Source: Brevibacterium sp. CCUG 69071
GTDB lineage: Bacteria; Actinomycetota; Actinomycetes; Actinomycetales; Brevibacteriaceae
Length of the DNA: 64,000 nucleotides
Assembly (NCBI RefSeq): GCF_021023135.1
Contig: NZ_PGFV01000005.1
Coordinates: 186,001-250,000, forward strand
Direction: 5' to 3'
A program made the position numbers and the translations under genes. How positions within the stretch are numbered: the first letter of the stretch is position 1; each line of letters starts with the position of its first letter. The notes under the pieces were generated by a model. The model searched no databases, was not told the origin of the DNA, and was given only the letters and a program-made list of their open reading frames with translations. Below are positions 44,692-54,125 of the stretch, piece by piece.

Positions 44692-45671
44692 ATGTTCCAG
44701 GTACTCACTGCGCAACAGCTCCGCGAGCTGGGCATGTCTCGAGCCCATCTGGCTGAGTCCGAGCTTTGCTGCCTGCACAAGGTGAGACGAGGCCACTATG
44801 TGGTCACTCGCAGATGCAATCGAGGTCACCATCAAGCGATTGCTCATCTGTCCAGCGACGAAGAGACCACATTTCCCACGGAGTACGGCGACATTCGGGA
44901 CCGGGCGGAAGCGCTTCGCCTGCAGATCGCCTGCCGCCGCGATTCGCTTCCGCCCAACGCCGTGTTCTCACATGTTTCGGCCGCACTCATTCACAACCTC
45001 GATCCAGTTCTCACTGGAACGTCGAAAGTCGAGATCTCGCGACAGTCCCCCACCCGAAATTACAACGGGCTCTACAGCTACTCCCGTGCACTCTCCGCCG
45101 GGGATACGACAGACGAGTCGCCTATCCGGCGACGACTCTTCCCCGCACTCTGGCTGACTTGGCACTCGATCATGCACTCGAAGTCTCCGTTCCACTCATG
45201 TCACAGGCACTGCACGCCGGCACCGTGACACCCTCTGACATCGAGGCGTTCGTGGCGCACGGCCGACGTGGCCGAAGACGAGCCAGACTCGCACTCGAAC
45301 TTGCCGACGCCCGACACGAGTCGCCTTCTGAAGCATTCTGCGCAGTGAAGTTCTATCGGCATGGGATCACCGGAATGGTCCCTCAGCTCGACGCTTTGAC
45401 CGAGTCGGGCGAGTTCATCGGTCGCAACGACTTTCGCCACAAGAAGGCCCAAGTAGCAGTCGAAGTCCACGGAGTCGGCAAGTTCTACCTCAACTCGAAT
45501 GGTCCCGACGAGGCTGCGAAAACGAGCCATCAGCGAAACATGGACTTGCTCAATGCCGGCTTCACGGTGTTCAATCTGAGCTTCGGCGACCTGTTCCGGC
45601 CGCGGATATTCGCCGAGATCAAGCGCAGCATTGAACGGGCTACCCGCACGTTTCCGCCGAAGACAGACTGA
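44692..45671 (+). pseudogene. AbiEi/DUF559-type gene with a frameshift
   Basis: Two overlapping frames together make one protein of about 325 residues. Frame one from ATG 44692 (MFQVLTAQQLRELGMSRAHL) encodes an AbiEi-antitoxin-like winged-helix start and a central SHVSAALIHNLDPVL region. Near 45112-45120 the coding signal moves to another frame, which continues YPATTLPRTLADLALDH and ends with a DUF559/Vsr-like segment (AVEVHGVGKFY...AKTSHQRNMDLLNAGFTVFNLSFGD). One lost base would explain the break. Codon use is less GC-rich than in neighbours, and the gene lies between two copies of a ~100-bp repeat, both signs of transfer. No toxin partner is present. Confidence 0.75.
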
Positions 45672-45770
45672 GCGTCGAGACACTGGCTCGCCGCAATCCC
45701 GCCCGCCCAAATCGGGTTGAGTGCCAAGAAACACATGTGCACACCCGCACTCCGACACTTAACCTGTTTC
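45669..45770. repeat. ~100-bp hairpin repeat, copy 2
   Basis: Aligns along its length with 44481-44589: GCGTCGAGACACTGG, then CGGGTTGAGTG, AACACATGTGCACACCCGC and CGACACTTAACCTGTTT correspond in order. It begins inside the stop codon of the broken gene. Same orientation as copy 1. Confidence 0.7.
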
Positions 45771-45813
45771 TCGCGAGCATCACCAGGTGCGAGGCCGCCT
45801 CGGTGGGCGCTTC

Positions 45814-47286
45814 CTACTGCAGTGCCGAGGTCAGGCGCATCGCCGATTCCATGTACCGGCGGATCAGGGGGCGCTTCTCCCATTCCTCGAGAGAGAGCTC
45901 AGGGCTGACCCGTTGGTAGTCGGCGATCACCTCGTTGATGTCATCGACGAGGTCCCCGCCGGTCGTCAGCAGGCTGATCTCGTAGTTGAGGCCGAAGGAG
46001 CGCATGTCCATATTCGATGAGCCCATCACCGCGTACCTGTCGTCGACGACGAAGCACTTCGTGTGCAGAACCTCGGGTTTGGGGAAGAAGAAGATCCGCA
46101 CCCCGGCCTCGAGCAGGGACCGGTAGTAGGAGGATTGGGCCCGGTCGACCATGAACTGGTCGGCCTCCTCGCTGACGTAGAGTTCGACGTCGACCCCGCG
46201 CCGGGCGGCCGTGACGACCGCGGCGAGCAGGGACTCATCGGGCACGAAGTAGGGACTGACGATCGCCAGCCGCTTCTGCGCCAGATACATCATCGAGGTG
46301 AAGACCTTGAGATTGGGCTCGGTGGTGAACCCCGGCCCGGAGGGGATGAGCTGCATCGCACTCGTCGCACCCCCGACATCGGGCTGATGGTCATCGCCCT
46401 CATAGGGCCTGATCCCCAGGGCCTCACCGCATTCGGTGTACCAGTCGGTGGAGAACACGGCTTCGAGGCCCGCGACGATAGGGCCGCTGAGTTCGACCAT
46501 GATGTCGTGCCAATGGCGGCCGATCCGCACGTTCTTCTTCTTGAGATAACTCGAATCGATCATGTTCTGCGAACCCATCATCGCCCGCTTCCCATCGACG
46601 ACGAGGAGTTTGCGGTGGTTGCGCAGGTCGATCCGGCGCAGCTTTCCCCGCCACGGGATGAACGGCAACATGAGATGCCAGTCGATGCCCGCCCGACTCA
46701 GACGCTTGCCCAGACGGTGGAAGCCGGGATACTTCCGCGAACCGATGTGGTCGAAGAGCACCCGCACCTGCACACCGCGCTCCACGGCGCGTTCGAGGGC
46801 GCAGAAGAAGATGTCGGTGGTGGAGTCCCAGGCCATGATGTAGATCTCGGCATGCGCGTACTCCTCGGCAGCGTCGACGAGTTCGGTCATCCGGCGGATG
46901 CTCTCCTCGTAGTCGGAGATCACCCCGTGGCTGTCCCCGGTGACCATCGGCAGCGCGGTCAGCGAGCGTCCGAGCTGGGCGACCGAGACGAATTCACGCG
47001 GGGCGTCGAGCGACGGCGGCACATCGGGCAGCTCATCGGCACCCTCGTGCATGAGTTCGTTCGCCTCGGCCTGGATCCGCGCCCTGCGCTGATTGATATA
47101 AGGGCTGCCGAGCAGCAGGAATGCCGGGATCCCGACGATGGGCACGAAGAGGATGAGCAGCAGCCACGCCGAGGACGAGGACGGCCGGCGGTTCTCCGGC
47201 ACCACTCCGATGGCGATGATCTTCGCCGCATATTCGATGACGAGCCACGTCACCGAAGCCACGGTCGCTACGACGCTGAGATCCAT
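45814..47286 (-). CDS. cls: Cardiolipin synthase
   Basis: Membrane phospholipase-D-type enzyme joining phosphatidylglycerol units into cardiolipin. The 490-residue protein has two N-terminal membrane helices (about 8-28 and 38-58, PLDc_N domain) and two HKD motifs: NHRKLLVVDG near residue 222 and HTKCFVVDD near residue 405, with GSQNMID and GSSNMDMRS following each. ATG at 47286. It is flanked by repeats on both sides (45669-45770 and the 23-bp tandem array). Confidence 0.95.
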   Translation of the reverse strand: MDLSVVATVASVTWLVIEYAAKIIAIGVVPENRRPSSSSAWLLLILFVPIVGIPAFLLLGSPYINQRRARIQAEANELMHEGADELPDVPPSLDAPREFVSVAQLGRSLTALPMVTGDSHGVISDYEESIRRMTELVDAAEEYAHAEIYIMAWDSTTDIFFCALERAVERGVQVRVLFDHIGSRKYPGFHRLGKRLSRAGIDWHLMLPFIPWRGKLRRIDLRNHRKLLVVDGKRAMMGSQNMIDSSYLKKKNVRIGRHWHDIMVELSGPIVAGLEAVFSTDWYTECGEALGIRPYEGDDHQPDVGGATSAMQLIPSGPGFTTEPNLKVFTSMMYLAQKRLAIVSPYFVPDESLLAAVVTAARRGVDVELYVSEEADQFMVDRAQSSYYRSLLEAGVRIFFFPKPEVLHTKCFVVDDRYAVMGSSNMDMRSFGLNYEISLLTTGGDLVDDINEVIADYQRVSPELSLEEWEKRPLIRRYMESAMRLTSALQ

Positions 47287-47397
47287 GCACGCCCTCCTCG
47301 CCTGCGTTCGCGGCCCTGTGGTTCACCGGCGGCCGGACCTGTGGCCGCTCCCGGTCAACACTATCGGTTCGTCGCGCGGGCCGAAGCGCAGGGCGAG

Positions 47398-47466
47398 CCG
47401 ACGCGGTCAGCGGAGTCTCACCGACGCGGTCAGCGGAGACGCACCGGACCGGTCAGCTCACTCGGA
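47398..47466. repeat. Three 23-bp tandem repeats
   Basis: Units at 47398-47420, 47421-47443 and 47444-47466. The first two share CCGACGCGGTCAGCGGAG exactly; the third is diverged (CCGGACCGGTCAGCTCA). The array lies between the cls start and the acyl-CoA dehydrogenase stop. Confidence 0.75.
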
Positions 47467-47469
47467 CCC

Positions 47470-48642
47470 TCAGATGCCGAGTTCGCGGGCGATGAGCATG
47501 AGCTGGACCTCCGTGGTGCCCTCGCCGACCTCGAGGATCTTCGAGTCGCGGTAGTGGCGGGCGACGAGGTACTCGTTCATGAACCCGTAGCCGCCGTGGA
47601 TCTGGGTGGCGTCGCGGGCGTTGTCCATCGCCGCCTCACCGGCGACCATCTTCGCGATGGCCGCTTCCTTCTTGAACGGCAGTCCGGACAGCATCCGCGA
47701 GGCCGCGAGGTAGTACGCGGAGCGTGCGGCGACGACTCGCGCCTCCATGCGGGCGATCTTGAAGGAGATGCCCTGGAAGTCGGAGATCGGTTGGCCGAAG
47801 GCCTGGCGTTCCTTCGCGTACTTCACCGATTCGTCGACGCAGCCCTGGGCGGCACCGACGGAGAGTGCGCCCACGGCGATGCGGCCTTCGTCGAGGATGC
47901 GCAGGAAGTTCGCATAGCCGCGCCCGCGCTCGCCGAGCAGGTTGGCCTCAGGCACCTGCACATTGTCGAAGGTCAGGGGGTGGGTGTCCGAGGAGTTCCA
48001 GCCGACCTTGTCGTATGCCGGTTCGGCGGTGAAGCCGGGGGTTCCGGTCGGGATCATGATCGTCGAGATCTCGGGGACCTCACGACCGGACTTCGAGGTT
48101 CTCGTCCCGGTCACGGCGGTAGCCGTGACGAGGCGGGTGATGTCCGTGCCCGAGTTCGTGATGAAGCACTTGCCGCCGTTGATCGTCCAGGTGCCGCCGT
48201 CCAGGGTGGCCTTGGTCCGGGTGCCGCCGGCGTCGGAGCCGGCCTCGGGTTCGGTCAGGCCGAAGGCGGCGAGTCCGGAGGCGTCGGTGAGCTTGGGCAG
48301 CCATTCGCGCTTCTGCTCCTCGGTGCCGAAGCGGTAGATCGGCATCGCGCCCAGCGAGACTCCGGCCTCGAGGGTGATGGCCAGCGACTGGTTGACGCGC
48401 GCGATCTCCTCGATGGCCAGGCACAGCGCGAAGTAGTCGCCGCCCATGCCGCCGTACTCCTCGTCGAAGGGCAGACCGAAGAGGCCCATCTGCCCCATCT
48501 TCGCCACGAGCTGATAAGGGAACTCGTGCTTGGCGTCGAGTTCGGCCGAGACCGGCGCGACCTCTTCGTCGGCGAATTTCGCGACTCCTTGGCGCAGGTC
48601 CTCGTATTCTTCGGGCAGCATGCCCGGAACGAAAGCTGTCAT
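47470..48642 (-). CDS. Acyl-CoA dehydrogenase (probable isovaleryl-CoA dehydrogenase)
   Basis: A 390-residue FAD enzyme. Signatures: GLTEPEAGSDAGGTRTKA, the helix MARVNQSLAI-type region, ERQAFGQPISDFQG, and the catalytic-end motif DATQIHGGYGFMNEYLVARHYRDSKILEVGEGTTEVQ. The Glu in the EGTTE segment lies at the usual medium-chain position. It directly follows the two carboxylase genes on one strand, matching fadE19-accA1-accD1 of mycobacteria, so isovaleryl-CoA from leucine is the likely substrate. ATG at 48642 follows GGGGAGGAAATC. Confidence 0.9.
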   Translation of the reverse strand: MTAFVPGMLPEEYEDLRQGVAKFADEEVAPVSAELDAKHEFPYQLVAKMGQMGLFGLPFDEEYGGMGGDYFALCLAIEEIARVNQSLAITLEAGVSLGAMPIYRFGTEEQKREWLPKLTDASGLAAFGLTEPEAGSDAGGTRTKATLDGGTWTINGGKCFITNSGTDITRLVTATAVTGTRTSKSGREVPEISTIMIPTGTPGFTAEPAYDKVGWNSSDTHPLTFDNVQVPEANLLGERGRGYANFLRILDEGRIAVGALSVGAAQGCVDESVKYAKERQAFGQPISDFQGISFKIARMEARVVAARSAYYLAASRMLSGLPFKKEAAIAKMVAGEAAMDNARDATQIHGGYGFMNEYLVARHYRDSKILEVGEGTTEVQLMLIARELGI

Positions 48643-48667
48643 GATTTCCTCCCCGCTCTGTGCGTGG

Positions 48668-50698
48668 TCAGTTGGTTGGTTCATCGGCTGGTGTGGCAGT
48701 TTGCTCTGATTCTTCGTCGACGACGGTGGCGAGCACCTCGTCGAGTCCGACTTGGGTTCCCTGCACGGCGGTGACGGTGACGATCCCGGTCGCCGGTGCG
48801 GTGAGCACGTGTTCCATCTTCATCGCCTCGATGACGACGATCGGGGCGCCGGCGTCGACGTGGTCGCCGGACTCGACGCGGATCGCCACGACGGATCCGG
48901 GCATCGGGGCGAGCACCTCGGCGCCGCCGAGCCCGGGTGTCAGTGAGGTATCGGCCTGCGGTCGGGTGAAGACGTGGATGCCGCGGTCGCTGCTGACCCA
49001 GATGCTGCGGTCGCGCGCGTCGGAGAAGACCCGTGCGGTGTGCTGGATGCCGTCGAGGACGACGTGCCACTGTCCCACATCGTCAACTGTGACCTCGCCG
49101 ATTCGCGCCTCGATCTCGGCGAGCTCTCCCCCGCTGCTCAGCGCGACCGTGGGTCGGAAGTCGGGACGTGAGGTCCGCCATGCAGTCGGACGATCCCACG
49201 CCGAGTCGGTTTCCGAGTTCCGCGACAGGTGATCGGCTGTGACGGCCCCGGTCAGGCTCGCCCCTGCCGCACCCGTGGTCAGGAGCACCGCAGCCGCGGC
49301 GACCTGAACGTCGACCTCGCTCGCGGTGTGGGCCAGCCGGCCCTCGCCGAGGTTGTCGATGAGTGAGGTGTCGAGCTCCCCGGAGATGACCCGGCTGTCG
49401 GTGGCGAGCGTGCGCAGGAAGTCGATGTTCGTGACGATTCCGGGCACCGCCGAGGCGGCGAGAGCGGCATCGAGTCGCTTGAGCGCCGCCGTCCGATCGG
49501 GGGCATGGACGATGAGCTTGGCGATCATCGGATCGTAGTCGGAGGCGACCTGCTGTCCTGCCTCGAGCCCGGCGTCGACGCGGATGCCCTCACCGCTCGG
49601 GAAGACGACGTCGAGTGCACGGCCGCCGGTGGGCAGGAACCCACGGGAGGGATCCTCGGCGTAGATGCGGGCTTCGATCGCATGCCCGGACATCGTGATG
49701 TCGTCCTGGGCCAGCGGCAGCACCTCTCCGGCACCGACGCGCAGCTGGAGTTCGACGAGATCGACTCCGGTGACCTCCTCGGTGACGGGGTGTTCGACCT
49801 GCAGCCGGGTGTTCATCTCCATGAAGAAGAACTCCTCGGGCCGGTCGGCGCCGACGATGAATTCGACAGTGCCGGCACCCACGTAGCCCACGGACTTCGC
49901 GGTCTCGCAGGCGGCCTGGCCGATCCTGGCCCGCGTCGCCTCGTCGAGCAGAGCCGAGGGGGCCTCCTCGATGACCTTCTGGTGGCGGCGCTGCAGCGAA
50001 CATTCACGTTCGCCGAGGTGGATGACGTTGCCGTGCGCATCGGCCATGACCTGGACCTCGATGTGGCGAGGGGTGGCAACGAGGCGTTCGAGGAAGAGGG
50101 TGTCGTCGCCGAAGGAGCTCGCGGCCTCTCGGCGGGCGGTCTCCAAGGCTGCGGGCAGATCGGCAGGCTCGAAGACCGAGTGCATGCCTTTGCCGCCGCC
50201 GCCGGCGGAAGGTTTGATGAGCACGGGGAAGCCGATGTCCGCAGCGGCCGCGACGAGGGACTCGTTGCTCATGTCGGCGTCCTTGGTGCCGGGCACCAAG
50301 GGAACACCGCGCTGGGAGACCGCGTTCTTCGCCGTGATCTTATCGCCCATGGTCCGGATGGCGTGCGGGCCCGGGCCGAGGAAGACGATTGCCGCGTCAT
50401 CGCAGGCCGCGGAGAAGTCGGCGTTCTCGGAGAGGAATCCGTAGCCGGGGTGGATCGCCTCGGCGCCGGTGGCCCGAGCCGCGGCGATGACCTTGTCGAT
50501 GCGCAGATACGATTCGGAGGCGGCGGCCGGACCGAGGTGCACGGCGGTGTCGGCGGCTTTGACATGAGCGGCGTGGGCGTCGGCGTCGGAGTAGACGGCG
50601 ACGGTGCGAATGCCGAGTCTGCGGCAGGTGCGGATGACGCGGAGCGCGATTTCGCCGCGATTGGCGATGAGGACCGTGTTGAACATGGAGGGGCTCAC
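48668..50698 (-). CDS. Biotin-dependent acyl-CoA carboxylase alpha subunit (methylcrotonyl-CoA carboxylase type)
   Basis: A 676-residue protein joining biotin carboxylase and biotin-carrier domains. Seen: [27 protein letters not shown]-grasp [56 protein letters not shown], and the C-terminal biotinylation site EAMKMEH. The GTG start (50698) overlaps the beta-subunit stop (GTGA); ATG at 50686 is possible. With the adjacent beta subunit it should carboxylate 3-methylcrotonyl-CoA. Confidence 0.9.
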   Translation of the reverse strand: MSPSMFNTVLIANRGEIALRVIRTCRRLGIRTVAVYSDADAHAAHVKAADTAVHLGPAAASESYLRIDKVIAAARATGAEAIHPGYGFLSENADFSAACDDAAIVFLGPGPHAIRTMGDKITAKNAVSQRGVPLVPGTKDADMSNESLVAAAADIGFPVLIKPSAGGGGKGMHSVFEPADLPAALETARREAASSFGDDTLFLERLVATPRHIEVQVMADAHGNVIHLGERECSLQRRHQKVIEEAPSALLDEATRARIGQAACETAKSVGYVGAGTVEFIVGADRPEEFFFMEMNTRLQVEHPVTEEVTGVDLVELQLRVGAGEVLPLAQDDITMSGHAIEARIYAEDPSRGFLPTGGRALDVVFPSGEGIRVDAGLEAGQQVASDYDPMIAKLIVHAPDRTAALKRLDAALAASAVPGIVTNIDFLRTLATDSRVISGELDTSLIDNLGEGRLAHTASEVDVQVAAAAVLLTTGAAGASLTGAVTADHLSRNSETDSAWDRPTAWRTSRPDFRPTVALSSGGELAEIEARIGEVTVDDVGQWHVVLDGIQHTARVFSDARDRSIWVSSDRGIHVFTRPQADTSLTPGLGGAEVLAPMPGSVVAIRVESGDHVDAGAPIVVIEAMKMEHVLTAPATGIVTVTAVQGTQVGLDEVLATVVDEESEQTATPADEPTN

Positions 50699-52308
50699 AT
50701 TCTGAAGACGCCGTAGCCGCTGGCGTTCAGCGGGCGTTCCATCGGGGAGAAGCGGGCGAGGTCGAGGGCGAGGGCGAGCACCTGGCGGGTGTCGCCGGGC
50801 TCGATGATGCCGTCGTCCCAGAGCCGTGCCGTCGAGTAGTAGGGGTTGCCCTGGGCTTCGTACTGGTCGCGGACGGGCTGTTTGAACTCATCCTCCGCCT
50901 CGGCGCTCCAGGTCTCTCCGCGAGCTTCGATCTGGTCGCGTTTGACCGTGGAGAGCACGCTGGCCGCCTGTTCGCCGCCCATCACGGAGATGCGGGCGTT
51001 GGGCCACATCCACAGGAAGCGGGGTGAGTAGGCGCGGCCGCACATCGAGTAGTTGCCGGCGCCGAAGGAGCCGCCGATGACGACGGTGAACTTCGGGACG
51101 CGGGCGGTGGCCACGGCATTGACCATCTTCGCGCCGTGCTTGGCGATGCCGCCGGCTTCGTAGTCGCGGCCGACCATGAACCCGGAGATGTTCTGGAGGA
51201 AGATCAGCGGCACGCTGCGCTGGTCGCAGAGCTCGATGAAGTGGGCGCCCTTGACCGCGGATTCGCCGAAGAGGATGCCGTTGTTCGCGACGATGCCGAC
51301 CGGATGGCCGTCGAGGTGGCCGAAGCCGGTGACGAGGCTCGTGCCGTATTCGGCTTTGAATTCGTGGAATTCCGAGCCGTCGACGAGGCGGGCGATGACT
51401 TCGCGGACGTCGTAGGGAGTGCGCGAGTCGACGGGGACGACCGAGGTGAGTTCCTCGGCCGCGTACGCGGGCTCGCGGGGGTCGACGACGTCCCAGTTCG
51501 GTGCCACCTTCGGTCCGAGCGTCGAGACGATATCGCGCATGATCTCCAGAGCGTGGGGATCATTGGCCGCGAGGTGGTCGGTGACACCCGAGACCCGGGA
51601 GTGCAGCGCTCCGCCGCCGAGCTCCTCGGCCGTGACTTCCTCACCTGTCGCGGCCTTGACCAGGGGTGGGCCGCCGAGGAAGATCGTGCCCTGATCAGCG
51701 ACGATAATCGATTCGTCGGCCATCGCGGGGACGTAGGCGCCACCGGCGGTGCAGGAGCCGAGGACGGCCGCCAGCTGCGGAATGCCTGCGGCCGAGAGCG
51801 TGGCCTGGTTAAAGAAGATCCGACCGAAGTGCTCACGGTCGGGGAACACGTCATCCTGGTTCGGCAGGTTCGCACCGCCGGAGTCGACGAGGTAGATGCA
51901 CGGGAGGTTGTTGTCCTTCGCGATCTCCTGCGCGCGCAGGTGCTTCTTCACGGTGACGGGATAGTAGGTTCCGCCTTTGGCCGTGGCGTCGTTGGCGACG
52001 ATGACACATTCGCGTCCGGCCACGCGACCGATGCCGGTGATGATGCCGGCCCCGGGGCTCGCATCCTCGTACATGCCGTTCGCGGCCAGCGGCGAGAGTT
52101 CGAGGAAGGGGGTGCCGGGGTCGAGCAGGTGTTCGACGCGTTCGCGCGGCAGAAGTTTGCCGCGATCGATGTGCCGCTGCCGCGATTTCTCGGGTCCGCC
52201 GAGCGCCGTGGCCTGCACGCGCTCCCGGAGCTCGGCGATGAGCTCGGCGTGGGCGTCGGCGTTGACCTGCCCCGCTGCCGGACTGACCGCAGTTCCCACT
52301 GCTCTCAT
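50695..52308 (-). CDS. Methylcrotonyl-CoA carboxylase carboxyltransferase (beta) subunit
   Basis: A 537-residue carboxyltransferase. The MCC-beta pattern is clear: [99 protein letters not shown], and the second half [31 protein letters not shown]. These fit MCC better than propionyl- or acetyl-CoA carboxylases. ATG at 52308 has GGGGAG five bases upstream. It is the first gene of the leucine unit and is divergent from the TetR gene across a palindrome. Confidence 0.9.
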   Translation of the reverse strand: MRAVGTAVSPAAGQVNADAHAELIAELRERVQATALGGPEKSRQRHIDRGKLLPRERVEHLLDPGTPFLELSPLAANGMYEDASPGAGIITGIGRVAGRECVIVANDATAKGGTYYPVTVKKHLRAQEIAKDNNLPCIYLVDSGGANLPNQDDVFPDREHFGRIFFNQATLSAAGIPQLAAVLGSCTAGGAYVPAMADESIIVADQGTIFLGGPPLVKAATGEEVTAEELGGGALHSRVSGVTDHLAANDPHALEIMRDIVSTLGPKVAPNWDVVDPREPAYAAEELTSVVPVDSRTPYDVREVIARLVDGSEFHEFKAEYGTSLVTGFGHLDGHPVGIVANNGILFGESAVKGAHFIELCDQRSVPLIFLQNISGFMVGRDYEAGGIAKHGAKMVNAVATARVPKFTVVIGGSFGAGNYSMCGRAYSPRFLWMWPNARISVMGGEQAASVLSTVKRDQIEARGETWSAEAEDEFKQPVRDQYEAQGNPYYSTARLWDDGIIEPGDTRQVLALALDLARFSPMERPLNASGYGVFRM

Positions 52309-52321
52309 TCCACTCCCCATT

Positions 52322-52343
52322 TCAGTTAATGAATCTTAACTGA
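52322..52343. promoter_or_regulatory. TetR operator between mccB and its regulator
   Basis: A perfect dyad with 8-base arms TCAGTTAA and TTAACTGA around TGAATC. It lies 14 bp before the carboxylase start and covers the -35 zone of a TATGAT -10 box (52348-52353) pointing to the TetR gene, so one bound repressor could control both directions. Confidence 0.75.
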
Positions 52344-52402
52344 CTGCTATGATACTGCTCACAGGCGAAAGTGACAATGCGGGGGCGAAAGGAGGCGAGA
52401 GC

Positions 52403-53038
52403 GTGAGAAGCGAGGGCACGGACGCAGCGAAGAACTGCTCACCGACCGCGGCGAAGCCGACTCCCCGCGCCGAGGCGAAGGCGGCTCGACGCGAGCAGCT
52501 GCTGAGTGTGGCGAAGACGCTCTACGCCCGGCACGGCTTCCACGGGGTCAGGCTCGACGACCTCGGCAAGGGAGCCGGAATCTCCGCCCCGGCGGTCTAT
52601 CGGCACTTCGATTCGAAGGAGGCCGTCCTCGAGGAGCTGCTCATCGGGATCTCGGAGTATCTGCATGCCGGCGGTACGCAGATCATCGCGGCGCACGAAG
52701 AGGCGGCGGCCGCCTCGGCGCTGGGGGCTCTCATCGATTTCCATGTCGAGTTCGCGATGAGCGAGCCCGAGCTCATCCGCATCCAGGATCGCGACTTCAC
52801 GGCTCTGCCGGAGGAATCGCGGCGGACGGTGCGCCGTCTGCAGCGTTCCTATGTCAGCGCCTGGGCCGATGTCGTCTCCCGCCTGCACCCCGAGTGGTCG
52901 CTCAACGCTGCGACGGTGCGGGTGCACGCGGTGTTCGGGATGATGAATTCGACCCCGTACCAGGCTCGGCGATCAAGCGCCGAGGTGGTCGGGGTCGAAT
53001 TGCGCGCCGCCGCTTCCGCGGCGCTGGGGTTGGCCTGA
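52403..53038 (+). CDS. TetR-family regulator of the leucine-catabolic genes
   Basis: A 211-residue repressor. The DNA-binding domain (about residues 28-78) has REQLLSVAKTLYARHGFHGVRLDDLGKGAGISAPAVYRHFDSKEAVLEELL; the rest is an all-helical ligand domain with RIQDRDFTALPEESRRTVRR. GTG at 52403 is chosen for the strong AAAGGAGG eight bases before it; a longer frame lacks a site. Divergence from mccB and the dyad between them imply control of the carboxylase/dehydrogenase operon, probably relieved by an acyl-CoA. Confidence 0.9.
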   Translation: MRSEGTDAAKNCSPTAAKPTPRAEAKAARREQLLSVAKTLYARHGFHGVRLDDLGKGAGISAPAVYRHFDSKEAVLEELLIGISEYLHAGGTQIIAAHEEAAAASALGALIDFHVEFAMSEPELIRIQDRDFTALPEESRRTVRRLQRSYVSAWADVVSRLHPEWSLNAATVRVHAVFGMMNSTPYQARRSSAEVVGVELRAAASAALGLA

Positions 53039-53059
53039 GCCGAACCCGTTCAGGGCTGA

Positions 53060-53980
53060 TCAGGGAACGATGACGATCTTGCCGCGGGTGTGACCGGCGG
53101 CGTTGTCCTTGAAGGCCTGCGGCACCTCGTCGAGGCCGTAGGTGCCGGCCACCTCGACGGTGAGCCGACCTTCGTCGACGAGCTGGCCCAGGCGGGCGGT
53201 CTCGGATCCGTCGGGGCGGACCCAGATGTAGCGTCCACCGTGTTCGGACACGCTCGGGTCGGCGACCGAGGCGTGAGCTCCGCCGTCGGCGAGGACGGCC
53301 AGAGTCGTCTCGAGCTGTTCGCCGACGTAGTCCACGACCCCGTCGACCTTGCCGCCGGCAGCCTCGAGGACACGCTCGACCACGCCATCGCCGTAGGTAA
53401 CGGGTTCGGCCCCGAGCTCACGGAGGTAGTCGTGGTTGCGCTCCGAGGCGGTGCCGATGACGCGGGCGCCCGATGCCCGGGCGATCTGCACGGCGAAGCT
53501 GCCCACTCCCCCGGACGCACCATGGACGAGGACGGTCTTTCCGTCGATCTCGCCGAGGGCCTCGAGGGTCCGCAGAGCGGTTCCCCCGGCCAGCGACAGC
53601 CCGCCGGCCTGCTCCCAGCTCAGGCTCTTGGGCTTCGGTGCCACCGAGCGGACGGGCACGGCGACCTTCTCGGCGAAGGTTCCTGTGCTCAGGACATCCT
53701 TGCGGGCGTAGGCGATGACCTCATCGCCGATGGAGAATTCGGGGGTGTCGAAGCCGAGTCCGACGACGACTCCCGCAACATCCCAGCCCGGGGTGACCGG
53801 GAACTGGACGGGCATGAAGGAGTCGAGGTGCCCGCCGACGAGCTTCCAGTCGACCGGGTTGACGCCGGCGGCCTTGACCTCGATGAGCACCGAGGCCGGC
53901 GGCAGCTTCGGATCGTCGACCTCGCGGACGGTGATGTCGTCGAGGTTGTCGGTGTACTGGTCGTAGACTGCTGCGCGCAT
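53060..53980 (-). CDS. Zinc-free quinone-oxidoreductase-type dehydrogenase
   Basis: A 306-residue NADPH-dependent oxidoreductase of the medium-chain family. The GroES-like half has VKAAGVNPVDWKLVGG and TPGWDVAGVVVGLG; the Rossmann half has VLVHGASGGVGSFAVQIARASGARVIGTAS. Zinc ligands are absent, as in quinone oxidoreductases and enoyl reductases. Substrate unknown. ATG at 53980. It is convergent with the TetR gene (21 bp between stops). Confidence 0.88.
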   Translation of the reverse strand: MRAAVYDQYTDNLDDITVREVDDPKLPPASVLIEVKAAGVNPVDWKLVGGHLDSFMPVQFPVTPGWDVAGVVVGLGFDTPEFSIGDEVIAYARKDVLSTGTFAEKVAVPVRSVAPKPKSLSWEQAGGLSLAGGTALRTLEALGEIDGKTVLVHGASGGVGSFAVQIARASGARVIGTASERNHDYLRELGAEPVTYGDGVVERVLEAAGGKVDGVVDYVGEQLETTLAVLADGGAHASVADPSVSEHGGRYIWVRPDGSETARLGQLVDEGRLTVEVAGTYGLDEVPQAFKDNAAGHTRGKIVIVP

Positions 53981-54065
53981 GGCAATGGCCTCCCGGTTGT
54001 CGTCTCGGTGACTGAGGTATCAGTGTGTCCGGACAACACCGGGAGGCCAGCGGCCTATTCCCTGC

Positions 54066-54125
54066 GGTGGGAGATCCTACGTGGTGGGAGATCCTATGGA
54101 GTTCCTACGTGGCCGGAGCTCCTAC
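54066..54125. repeat. Short degenerate ~17-bp tandem repeats
   Basis: GGTGGGAGATCCTAC (54066-54080) recurs as GGTGGGAGATCCTAT (54083-54097), and more weakly as GGCCGGAGCTCCTAC (54111-54125), whose end overlaps the fadB stop codon. It separates the quinone oxidoreductase promoter side from the fadB 3' end. Confidence 0.5.

Noticed and set aside
44602-44847. An 81-codon minus-strand open frame over the start of the AbiEi-like gene
   Set aside because: It is antisense to a region with clear winged-helix coding on the plus strand and has no ribosome site.
46063-48774. A 903-codon plus-strand open frame
   Set aside because: Antisense to cls and the acyl-CoA dehydrogenase; no recognisable protein segment.
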